Part shown: one piece after another, positions 11,352-23,000 of the stretch
How positions within the stretch are numbered: the stretch's first letter is position 1
Layout of the letters: each line of letters begins with the position of its first letter
Source of the DNA: Mactromeris polynyma
Taxonomy: Eukaryota > Mollusca > Bivalvia > Venerida > Mactridae
Direction of reading: 5' to 3'
DNA: 64,000 bases
NCBI GenBank assembly: GCA_032209605.1
Contig: JASFXZ010000033.1
Coordinates: forward strand, 4,395,001-4,459,000
Notes under the pieces: model-generated
What the model saw: only the letters and a program-made list of their open reading frames with translations
Database searches by the model: none
What the model was told of the DNA's origin: nothing
Program-made: the position numbers and the translations under genes

Positions 11352-12353
11352 CTAAGAATCAAAGTAATGTCTTGAACGGGAAATCACGTTGATCAATGAC
11401 AATTTCATACTGTGAAGAGCTTCTTTGACCGTAGGGTCCATGGCACAGTACAGTATGGGATTGATAATATGCTGAATGAAATAAAAGCGGAGAAAGAATA
11501 AAAACGCAACTTTGTTGTTATTCGAAAGAGTTTCAAATGTATCTACGCCAGAACCTAAGATACAAATCATAACGTAGTAAATTATTGTAGTGACCATGAA
11601 ACACCCGGTTAAAATTATCATAATCACAGTCTTCTTCCGTATCCGCAGTGCCACTGGAGCATGTGCTACACCATTCTGTCTTTCTTGTATAAGTGTTTTT
11701 GCTACTCTAAGGTACATTACAAACATGGACACCAAAAATAAAAACACGAACGAGCCGACTATGGCTTCATATACAAAGGGCCCTGATGTGTTCTTGTACT
11801 TTTCATCCTTCTGGCAATGGTTAAGTGTTATGGTTACGTTATCTACTGGTAATTCTTTACACATGATTCCCCATAAAATAGTCACAGGCGCCGCAACGAT
11901 GCTTGCTATTAATATGATAACAAAACACACAATCACGGCAATCTTTGGTTGGATTTGCCATTCCAGGGGGCTGCACACTTTACGGTATCGATCAGTGGCA
12001 ATCACTAGAAGACATAGACTCTCCGCAAAAACAGTAAACACATTGAAAAAATCTTTGGTCTTGCAAATGTATAGGAACGAGTAATTGTACCAGAAATTAT
12101 GAGTCACCATTTCCGCCGGCATTGTAGTGAATGTACACAGGATATCGATGAAGCTCAAACAAATGACAAACGTCCGGAAGTTGCAGGTATGGTAACGGAA
12201 TATGAAGACGTAAAGAATCAATAGGTTGCCAAAGAAACCGATGACAATCTCCATGCCAACAAATACAGTGACAGGTAAAACTTTGTTAGTAAAGATTGAA
12301 TTCATCTCATCCAGACGCCATGTTTCATTAGGATTAGTTTCGTTGCAACCCAT
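11352..12353 (-). CDS. Rhodopsin-class GPCR, copy B (intronless)
   Basis: It encodes 333 residues that align without gaps to copy A. It shares GN at 42-43, Asp70, Cys97, DRYRKVC at 121-127 and NPILY at 298-302, and likewise lacks CWxP. Differences cluster at the N terminus, loop 2 and intracellular loop 3. Copy B has two N-terminal glycosylation sequons (NET at 4-6 and 9-11) that copy A lacks, plus NVT and NTS in loop 2, and its loop 3 reads HAPVALRIRKKT instead of QSPLARRARMKT. The frame is intact, so both copies are likely functional class A receptors. The ligand cannot be deduced. Divergence in the extracellular parts fits altered ligand or surface handling. Confidence 0.9.
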   Translation of the reverse strand: MGCNETNPNETWRLDEMNSIFTNKVLPVTVFVGMEIVIGFFGNLLILYVFIFRYHTCNFRTFVICLSFIDILCTFTTMPAEMVTHNFWYNYSFLYICKTKDFFNVFTVFAESLCLLVIATDRYRKVCSPLEWQIQPKIAVIVCFVIILIASIVAAPVTILWGIMCKELPVDNVTITLNHCQKDEKYKNTSGPFVYEAIVGSFVFLFLVSMFVMYLRVAKTLIQERQNGVAHAPVALRIRKKTVIMIILTGCFMVTTIIYYVMICILGSGVDTFETLSNNNKVAFLFFLRFYFIQHIINPILYCAMDPTVKEALHSMKLSLINVISRSRHYFDS

Positions 12354-13407
12354 CTTGAATTTATCAGTAATATCGTCACAGTATGGGTATCCTTTGTTTT
12401 CACTATTCCGATGACACTATGCTCATCTAGCTGTCGATTCGACTGCTATCTTCTTATTCACTTCAATTTCATAGTGTATCATTTTCCAAAATATGTGGTA
12501 AATTTATGTATTCAGCGTTAGTTGCTTTCTGCTTTCTACCAAATGCTGCCTATCTTATCCCAAATGATATATCTGTCCTTACAATTCTACCAAGTTTCAA
12601 AGTCTTGTATGAGTGTCAATTTAATCCAGAAATGGAATTAAAACAACGCTTAACATTTTTATCCGAACACCTTTACGTAGACACATAAAAGCGATTTATT
12701 GTAACGCCGTAATCGTCAGCTATCATTCAATTACTAAAAATCTAGGATATTTTACGATACAGGTAGAAATATGCATTCGTGTAAATAACCAACAGATAAT
12801 GTTGTTATCGCCATGACATATAAACTGATAAGTTGACCAGGAAGTTTTTATTTTTTTATTTGCCTCTTATCAGAAACCATAAATGAACAAATTCGCGAGT
12901 TCAAATTCCTACGCATTACGATTTATATTTTGCTGTTGCTGGGCTATCTTATCGACATTGTGATAGCCGCGTTTTATGTTAGGAGTACTCACAGATATCC
13001 CGTTACATGTATTTTCAATTTACTTCATACCTTATGAGATGTTTCGCTTGGTTTGTCGAGGCATTGTATGTACTGGTTATAGTAGGTGATCTGAAACGAT
13101 GAACGTGATTTTGGCAGGTTCACATCGACGTTTCTGGTAATCCAATGTATATGAATCATAAATAGTATATATAGCAGTTACTGACAGTAAAATCAACAAG
13201 AGACGCGTCCAGTAGTTTTTAATAAATTATGTAAAATAGTGCCGGTGGGTTTGCACTTTACTGACAACACTCGATAATTTCTTCCTTGACATGCAAAGTT
13301 ACTATCGATCTTTGGTCTGTGTCCAGAATATAGACTTCATGCCGCTAGGCTTATCAAATTTGCCTGTAAATACTTGTAATAACTGGATATTGTTGCCAGA
13401 TATACTC

Positions 13408-13553
13408 CGGATTGGTATAAATGTGGGTATTTGCCTCTAATCCTGCGGTACAAACAACATTATACCGTTAACATCGTGCTCGAATCGCAATGAAATCGTC
13501 TGACTGAACTTCAAAACATCTAAATTTAAACTTTGTTTGTACCCTTGGAAAAA
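13408..13553 (+). repeat. Dispersed repeat family C, copy 1
   Basis: It matches 29428-29595 in the same orientation. Shared phrases are GGATTGGTA, CCTCTAATCCTG, GGTACAAACAA, AACATCGTGCT and TTTGTTTGTACCC. The second copy carries an extra ~20 bases. The class is unknown and no inverted ends were seen. Confidence 0.7.
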
Positions 13554-14812
13554 TGCAGTGCAGTGCATCCCCTCCATAGTGACCGTCTCTGGAGCAAAAG
13601 CATGTCTTCAACAACAAACATTTTTTTGTAGTAAACATTTAAAGTATTTAACCTCTCTAGAGCAACAGCCCCTCCATATCAGTCGAAAATTGCATCCTCC
13701 AAATGTCATAACTTTGGAAACGTGGCGCTTAAACGTTATCAAACATTGAAGAATCTATGGGTTTTGGTGTACACTGAATGTTTATATGTCGTACTCTCCT
13801 CTTAAGTACCTTACATGGACGATACACAGGCAGCGCTGGAAAGCAGTTTAAACATAAGTGCATTGACACATAGGCGTTACGAGTGAAAGAGGCTTGAAGT
13901 GCCAAGTGGGCAATGAGCCGAACAGGATGCACGTGATTGCATGAATATAATTTGAAACCATAGAATGAGTAACTTTTATTACTTTATTTTCCAATTCGTA
14001 AAGATTTAGAAATTACAAATAAGATGACCAAGTGACAGACAATCATATTGCTTATTATATACATGAATATAATAAATCCCCATTTTGTTGTAATAACTAT
14101 AAAATTAACAATCGATAAAAAATTGTTAATTCACCTGATGACGCGTAAGATTTTTACTATAGGCCAGGAGTGTGTAGTTATTTTCATAAACGTGAAAGTT
14201 ATATATATAGCCCCGTGTACGTATCTGTAGAAAGTGGACAGGGTAGATAGAAAGAACATATTAGGAGGATTTTTTTTAATTCACGCACTTCAGAAATATT
14301 TTAATATTTATTGATTTTAAATTCTAAATAAGGGGATATGTCATTAAGTCGTAAAATTTATTTTGAATGACAGCAATTATTTGTTTTAATGACTGAAATA
14401 CTAGTGCATTTTAAATTAGACAATAAATCAGGTTAAATAAGGTATATAATACTATTAAATAGCAATTGGGGATCGGAATATAATAATCCTGCGAGGGAGG
14501 ACAAGTTGTAAAACTCCAGCTAGTGTCGTTTCACTGTAAGGACAAAAATAACTGCTTTAAGCCTTTTAAGCTTTTTTCCCGTTACATTAATATTTTATAT
14601 TTTTTTCACACGAATTTTGGCATTTACAAGTACGTCCAAAGCAGCATTAAATATTCTTTACAAACGAAATACTTAATTAAAGTCTCTGTTTTCAATGTTT
14701 GCAAGTCAAACCTTGACATCCTTATGCATAAAAAAATCGGTTCATTACTAAGATAACGGTTATGCCTACGCTTCGTACTGGTACGGATTATCTTTATTTT
14801 TTCCATGGCCTG

Positions 14813-14902
14813 TGGCGCCAACATTCTCGACAGCTCTCGGATATTTCCGTAAAACTTCGTTACTGGACGTAGTTGGCCGAGATTTTCCGAATGTGGCGCC
14901 AA
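14813..14902. promoter_or_regulatory. Paired TGGCGCCAA sites, possible E2F-type promoter elements
   Basis: The self-complementary core TGGCGCCA occurs at 14813-14820 and 14894-14901, with the flanks forming a rough inverted repeat (ACATTCTCG versus CGAATGT). TTGGCGCC is an E2F-like site. The position, about 2.2 kb upstream of the first coding exon of the E3 ligase and beside CpG-containing sequence, suggests a promoter. A small palindromic element is equally possible. Confidence 0.3.
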
Positions 14903-17044
14903 AAGGGGAGGCTACTCAAAACGTTCGATGCTAGGAAACGTATTTACGCAGAAAATGCGGAATTATTTTAAACATTCACTTCTTGCATCATTGCGTTGTA
15001 TTGCAAAGACGTCTGTTGCCTGAAATTAACAAGTGCCAGAACAAGGTAGGGTCATTTTACGCTGGTGCATTCGCTACACGACAACCCGGCCACTTGCTGT
15101 TTCACCCCGCGATACTTCAGTTCGACCGATAACTCGGACGTTCGACCCAAGGTAACTCGACATCTATCCATTACGCAGTGATCTCCCTTTATTAAGTGCA
15201 GACATCTCTGCAATTGCAAGCATTTCAACAATGTTACTTTATTTTTGTTATTTTTATCGTTTGCTCTTATGTGTGGCGAATTGAAATCATTTGCTAATGG
15301 TAAGCTTTGTTTTTAAATTGAATATTATGACGGTTTCCAGTACTGCTGTAAATAACGTCATGGAAATTGCTTCCCACAAATTAAACTGCATATATCTGTT
15401 CAGGGGAACATTTTTTTTATATTTTCAAGAAATATGAACAAATTTTTTTGTTCTTTTTTACACTTCAAACTAACTAGTCAAAGTTGATTCCCTTTTGATG
15501 GATGTGCAGACGGGCGCCCAGCATACATGGTCAATAAGAGATTTTCCTCAACAGGACTGTTTTTAATTGAGATTTGGGGAAAATAACTAAGACTAGTTGC
15601 GATTTTTGGGGGAGCTTAATACAACTTTTTAAACTCATTTTTAAGTATTTTAATATCAAAAGAACCTAATATTGTGAAAAACTAATTATCATCATCATAA
15701 ATGAATATGCAGTCGCCCAACCAATTTAATAAATTTTACTCATATTTTTTACTGAAAGACACGCCAATACTAAATTACATTACCCCACCCAACTGTTTTC
15801 ACACGTAATTACAGTGTTATTTTGTCGTAAATTCCTTCATCAATTAGCATTAAACAGGGTTTCTCTTGAATATCCTTTAAGGGGGCCACAGTGTTCCCCT
15901 AGGGGCTTCATTTGGGGGTCATTTATATAAGTGACAGATATAATGATACATAAATGCACGTCACACTGGTATGCAAATATTGTATACATTCTAACATATA
16001 CCGACTATTTTGAGAGGAGTGGGCATTTAATAAGGTAAAAAATCACATATTTTTAAGTCTTATATGCATCTATTGGAATATGCACGGTACCCAGTAGCAG
16101 TTTTCTAACTTTTTATTAAAGCCGATGTGTTGAAACTTCCACTCGCTAGCCTAAAATATCTTCCAAACAAACCCCTTTGATCTGCCTGACGGTATTACGT
16201 CACATAGAGCTCAGTATTACTTCACAGCTAGCAGTATTGCCTCGCCTACATGTGCCTACGTGAACCATTTGCCTCAGTTCACCGAGTTTTAAATACCAAA
16301 TAGTGGACTGTTTTACATTCTATAGTAACAGTTGATGCTTTTATTGTGTGAACATTGCTTGTTAAAGTGTCATTTTGATTCTTTGACACATGGGATATTC
16401 ATGTGATGGATATAATTGACAGATCAAAGTAAGAATTTTTCGTGTTTTTCTATTAAGCCAAAAAGGGCGTCAAAACCACAAATTTGTGCGTCAGGGAAAA
16501 CCCTGCATTTAAACAAACAGATTAACACCTTTCTTGTCAATAAGATGATTAAAGCCAAATCACCGCTTTAACAAACAACATACTGCCTGAGGTAATTAAA
16601 AACACGCCAATCAACAAAGTGTCAACGTTGCTAATATTACGTTTACCTTTAATCAGCTTTTTCGGGTAGGATTGAAGCCTCATAGTATGTCCAAGATACA
16701 AAATTTCGCAAAATCAGTGATTTTTCTTGGAGGTTAAATTTTACGTGAGGTTTTAATCTAACGACGTTAGACCGTGTGGAAGAATGAAAATACGTGAGGA
16801 AACGTCTCACGGCATGAGATATGGCATGTATGGCCCAGCGCCTGTGAGAGTCTGGAAGGATGCCTGATTGAAGAGAGTGCTATAGAATTCAAACTCAATT
16901 GTTCTTTGTGTCATATTATCACCAGTTTTTATACAAAGGTTGCATTTGGCACTTTATGGTCAAAAGCTTAATCTGCCATGTTGGGGACTGTCTTATACGA
17001 GATTGGCTTCTATAGAAGTAATTCAGTGTTTAAATTTTTACAGA

Positions 17045-20000
17045 ATGGATCCAGGCAGTTACCATGGTTATACAACAGGATGTGCGCCTTCCTCTGGGTT
17101 TGTAAATCAGTCTGACATCAGACCTACTGCCATGTGTCATGTGTATGGACCACAGCTACAAGGTCCTCCTGTGTTTTACCCTCATCATCAAATGTGAGTA
17201 TTATCCTTTACTCAATCCACTCATTTATTCTGATTCAGTTTTTATGGTGCCATTTCGGTATTGATGTTTATTTGATAAACATTTTTTATGGCTTATAATC
17301 CTGTAAAGGTTATTATGTCAGGGCTCTTGAAATCCATTAGCCTGACAAGTCTAATTGCCAATTCGGACTATCAGTAGTTGAGCTGAAGGTAATCCAGGAC
17401 AAGTCTGCTTTATAGGTCTTGACTCAAAAATTATATAAGTGACCCCCCACAAAATGGAATAAGCTTATCTCATCAATGATTATGTAATAGTTGTTAACTG
17501 TTGAGAAATTAACACAGCAGAGTGTCTGTTCAGTAAAATCATGTTGACATATCAGTTGTGTTGAACCTGACCAATTTTCTAAGGATGAATGACCCTGTGA
17601 AAGTGTTTATCGGAAACATACTGTGATGGTGATTGACCCCAACTGTGCAAAAAAAGTAAAGTCCTTGGCCCACTGTCAAGATCTACCCCTTTAAAGCTGA
17701 TTTACATTGGACATATTACAAATAAACAAAGAGTAGTTCATGCACACCCAATTAACTGATAATCCGTACCCCAGACTATTCTTCGGAAACTAGTCTAATT
17801 TATCATTTACACTAGTCCGGAACAATTTCAAGAGCCCTGATTATTATTAATATATACCCTGCAACTCCATTATAACACGATCGGGGGATCCATGACTCGC
17901 AATCGCGTTAGAATCCGACCGCGTTATAAATCTAAAGACATATTAACCATAGAGAAGGAATACCAACTTACCCCACCCACCCAATATAGCTTTGTACATA
18001 CTACGTTTTCATAAATTTCGTATTTGTTTTAGTAAATAGGTAGATGAATATATGTAAAACCTATTTATGCATTATTATTTTAAAATATTTCTGAACAAAA
18101 CTCATTAATTATTTAAAACAAAGCTAAAATATGGTCATTTCTCTTTCGGAACCGTGATATTTTTGCTGCGTTTGTTTTATTTGTTACCCGTGAAAATGAC
18201 CCCCTGTGACACTCACAAAATACATGTGAAAATTACCCCTGTGACACTCTCAAAATACATGTGAAAATTGCAGATTTCGAGTGACAATTAATTTAATAAT
18301 TATATTTAATTATATTTTTGATATTTGTCCGTTATTCACCAGAACAGAAGAATAATCCATTGCGTAAAACTGTCAATTGGACCAATCAGGCGTGAAAAAT
18401 GCGATGGCCTACAGTTTTTGCATCACACTCTGTCGTATCTATATGACATACGTCTCATAAAGCATTTCACATCAATTAAATAATATCAAGATGTGTATCA
18501 TTGACAAAATCACCACCCACGACGGTCGACCTCGAAAATTAGAAGACGACACGGCGCCTTTGAACTCTGCGAGTAGAAAATTTCCATGTGCATCGCATCA
18601 AACATTGGACAGACTATAGTTGATCTAACAAGTCGAGGCGTGGCGCCTTTGCAGTCTGCAAGAAATTTTGACTCGCAGCACTTCAAACATTTTGAGCCTA
18701 TTTGTCATCTTTTGCCTTGACTTAAAAGGTAAACATGCTGATACAAAGCTACTTTTTGTGAGAGATTGAGAAATAGTCGACCGACACATCTAAATGATCT
18801 GTGTGAACAACAAGTGCTGTATTAATCCTAATTAGCGCATCCGGATATTGCAAACAGGTTTGCATTGTCATTATATAGTTTATTGGGGATTAACACTGCT
18901 TTTTTCCATGATTAACATGCCCTACGGTCATTCACTCAATTAAAGAAATCTCGCCGGTTCGCGATGATGGTTCGTTAACAGCATGTGATTTCACGAAAGA
19001 GCAGACAGCAAATCGCGGAAAACAGACGATTTTGAACAATTTTTAAAAAAAAAAGATTTGGTTCCACGACGACATCGCGTTATAATGGATATCGCGGTAT
19101 AACCTACCGCGGTGTAATGGAGTTGCAGTGTAGTGATATCAGTCCCTATGTAAATTTATGGACAAGATATATACAAAAATCCCTGCACACTGACCCATCT
19201 GATATGTTACAGGAAACAGACATATTTCTTTAGGCCTCATGATAATAAAGTTGATAGTATTCTGATTTATCTCCAATGTACATAATTGTATCTGCTAGTA
19301 CAGACTGAGTATCGCATAGATTGTCAAATGGAGATTTTTCTCAAGGTAAATATTTTCATGTTTCGTATTATAAAATTCTGCCACTGATTGGAGTTAAATA
19401 TTTACAAAAATGTTGATCTATATTGCTGTCTTGTTGGTGATTTATTACTGGTTTATTTGGGGTGGAAATTCTCCCCTCTTCCCCCCTCTGACAAGAATAC
19501 ATTTCCCCCTATTCTTAGTCAAATTCCCCTTGAGCAGCATTGTAGATATGTTCAGTCAATGAACTAGCATTGTTGACTAGTAATAGCACATATATGTTGG
19601 TACTGATCTGTTTTTGTTCATGTTGATACCCCTGAAAGGTAATGATTGCAAGTGTGAATTTTTTTCCCACGCAACATTATTTTAATTTTTACCTCAAGGG
19701 ATCCTATCACCATTCTCCTTAATGTGAAAAAAAACAACAGAATTTGTGTTTTTCAGGGGTAGTACTTATTACAACTACGACCATCACCAGGCTGTTCCAG
19801 CACATTCAAACTATCCGTCACCCTTACAGGTACTTCATTCTTTTCATGCTTTTTCCGTTATTGTAGAATTTTTAACTGAAATTTCTCCTGTATTTTAGTG
19901 TGAAGTTGTTTATTTTACATCGAGTTCGAAAGAAGTTTACAAAATGTACTATAAATCACATAAAACTCACTAATACTAACTCTTATATGTCCTTAAATTG

Positions 20001-23000
20001 ACTTGCATCAACTTCATGTCAGAAGGTGTATTTATATGATTATGACATCAGAAAGTACTTAGCAGAGAATACACTATGTCATCATTCTTACCGTTTGGAT
20101 ATTGAACTTCACTGTTTATGTATTACTCAGTTTAATTTTGTGAATATTTCAAGAGAAAAAAATCAAGTCTGCTTCTTTGTTCATATTTGGATAGACTGGT
20201 TTTGCTTTCATCCCTAGATTTAGGCTTTGTTTCCTCTGTATATTTTCTTCAAATAGGTCATGTAACTTTATTTTAACATATTTACAACTGTATAAAGATG
20301 TTGAAAAATGTAGTGATAGCAGTTTAACACTACATGTTTATTCATTTTGTAATGAATGAAAAAACACTTGAGTGATATCACTGTATTTTCAGTCTAGGGT
20401 AGGTCAGTTTCCTGGTTCCGCAGTACATTACACCAGCCCGCCCATTCAACCTGGGCTTCAGTGCTTACATATACCGCCACCCCCATCATTAGGAATTCTG
20501 CCCCCGATGTACAAAGCTGACTTTGCACAACCTCGTCCACCATCAACACCAGTGGTCAGAGACATCCATACCACCTCTCCGGGCTTCGGTTGTGACAGAG
20601 CTGCTTCCTATTGTGCACCAAGTCGCAGGTAAGCATATAACACCCCTCCTAGTGAAACCTTTAAAACCTGTAATAACCTTTTAATTTTAGATAATCCTTT
20701 AAAACCTTTATTGTTTTCCTGTAAAACCTATAAAAACCTGTAATTCACTCTCCAAACCTAGATTTGTTCACTCAGTCTGCATTAATATTGTACTATTCAC
20801 TTGTGAAAACTGCAGCCTTATAATACTATTTGCATCTATGGTCTTGAGAATATGTGAGGGCAATCTCTGATTGCTCAGTCAGGATCCCATCATCCTTGCA
20901 GCAGTGAGCGCACTACCTGCCTGTCTTTGCAGCGTCGATCCATCAAATAAGATGGTCAAAATCAGCCTTTATTAGCTCTTTATTTTACAAAAATCACACT
21001 AAGAAAACTAATTTGCTAAATTGCATCCTTTATATAAACCTTAATTTTCATGGATGCCTGCTAGGTGGCCTGATATCATGTTCTTGAACACAAAGTATTT
21101 AGGTTAGACTGTCCTTAAAAATGTGTTCTTTTGGCATAACCTTAACTTACTTAATGGTCCTACTCAAAAAAAGTGTCTTAGCAGACTTTGGGGGCGGGGG
21201 GCAGGCCTGTGTATTAATAGTTGAAACTTTGAAACTGAATTGACTAAAAAAAGTCATAAATAAATATTTAGTATTTGTTCACCAAAAGTTTGCTGTGTAG
21301 GGTTATGCCAAGCAAACAATTTGTATGCCCCCTCTCTGATGTCACTCATATCTCCAAGAATATGAGCCAGAGTCATAAAACTTGCAGGAATGTTCACCAG
21401 TTTATGTAGTTTTGCACCTGGGTTTTCATGTTTGGCTGTGCCCAGCAAGTGCAGAGTTATGGCCCTTGACTTAGTTCAAATATAGCCTACAGAGTATGCA
21501 ATCTTGTGTCACCCATATCTCCAATACAATATGAGCCAGATTCAAAAAACTTTACAGGAATGTTAACCAGCATTGAAGTTGTGCACCTGGTGTTTCATGT
21601 GTGACTGTGCCCAGCAAGTGCTGAGTTATGGCCCTTGACTTAGTTAAAATATAGCCTACAGAATATGCAATCTTGTGTAACCCATATCTCCAATACAATA
21701 TGAGCCAGATTCATAAAACTTTACAGGAATGTTAACCAGCATTGAAGTTGTGCACCTGGTGTTTCATGTGTGACTGTGCCCAGCAAGTGCTGAGTTATGG
21801 CCCTTGACTTAGTTAAAATATAGCCTACAGAATATGCAATCTTGTGTAACCCATATCTCCAATACAATATGAGCCAGATTCATAAAACTTTACAGGAATG
21901 TTCACCAGTCTATGTAGTTGTGCATCTGGGGTTTCATGATTGGCTGGGCCCAGTAAGTGCAAAGTTATGGCCCTTGATTTTGTTTAAATATAGCCTACAG
22001 AGTATGCAATCTTGTGTCACCCATATCATCAATACAATATGAGCCAGATTCAAATAACTTTACAGGAATGTTAACCAGCATTGAAGTTGTGCACCTGGTG
22101 TTTCATGTGTGACTGTGCCCAGCAAGTGCAGAGTTATGGCCCTTGACTTAGTTAAAATATAGCCTACAGAGTATGCAATCTTGTGTCGCGCATATCTCCA
22201 ATACAATATGAGCCCGTGTCATAAAACTTAACAGGAAGGCTCACCAACCTGTATAGTTGTGCACCTGGGGTTACATGTATGATTACGCCCAGTAAGTGCA
22301 AAGTTATTGCCCGTGACTTATCACTATAATCAGTACAGTTGTTCACTTGGTATTTTTGATACACATTCACAAACTATGAACAGAATAATGGCATTTGCTT
22401 TTGTGACAAAGGCTGCAAGTGGGGGCATCAGTGTCCTATGGACACATTTCTAGTTAAAGGTTGGCACTATCCCAAATATATTTGCAATTCCTGAAAATTG
22501 TTCATGCTATCACTGCAATATGTACAAATAACTTGCATCTAAAACAAATACTTTTCTTAAAAATTACATGTGAATGTTTAGTTATTTAGACAGTATTGAC
22601 TCAACTCTATCATATATTTCAAAATTGACTTTGTTTTTAGTAACCAGTTCAAATAGCTGTGTAACTAAAAGATAATGAATATTTATTTTATGCTTTCCAG
22701 TGGTTTATAGAGATTTAGCAGTGAAATAAAAATCGTATTTTCACTGTTTCAAACAGTGAAAATATCATTTTGATATTTCTCACTGTACCGATTTTAAGGA
22801 CTATTTTTTACACCACTGGTAACCCCAAAAGGGAAATCACTGTGTAGAAACTTAATTGAATTGCCTCCCTTTGTATTGAAATGAGAATAAATCACAAACT
22901 TACCTCCCTTGTGTACATGTTACAAAACCATGACTCATCATTCGGTATATTTATTGACATTTCTAAGTAAGATGCGGTTGTTTTCCGCTTGTATTTCACA

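Larger units (their letters stand above)
9300..12570. repeat. Segmental duplication, right arm
   Basis: It repeats the left arm's order: minisatellite, conserved block at 10517-10615, GPCR B on the minus strand, and upstream flank. Its minisatellite is much better preserved and larger than the left arm's. Both arms run in the same direction, so this is a direct tandem duplication. Confidence 0.8.
12571..17044. other. Intergenic region upstream of the E3 ligase gene
   Basis: No convincing exon was seen. It contains a dispersed repeat (13408-13553), an AT-rich stretch (about 13.9-14.7 kb) and a more CpG-containing stretch (14.8-15.2 kb) with two TGGCGCCAA sites. Possible 5'UTR donors are AACAAG|GTAGGG near 15039 and CCCAAG|GTAACT near 15150. 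Since the first coding exon opens right after an acceptor AG at 17043, a non-coding first exon probably lies here. Confidence 0.4.

Noticed and set aside
16940..17044. Upstream in-frame extension of the first E3 ligase exon (MHLALYGQKLNLP)
   Set aside because: A good acceptor (TTTTTACAG) ends at 17043 directly before ATGGATCC, and the extension has no coding character. It cannot be fully excluded without transcripts.
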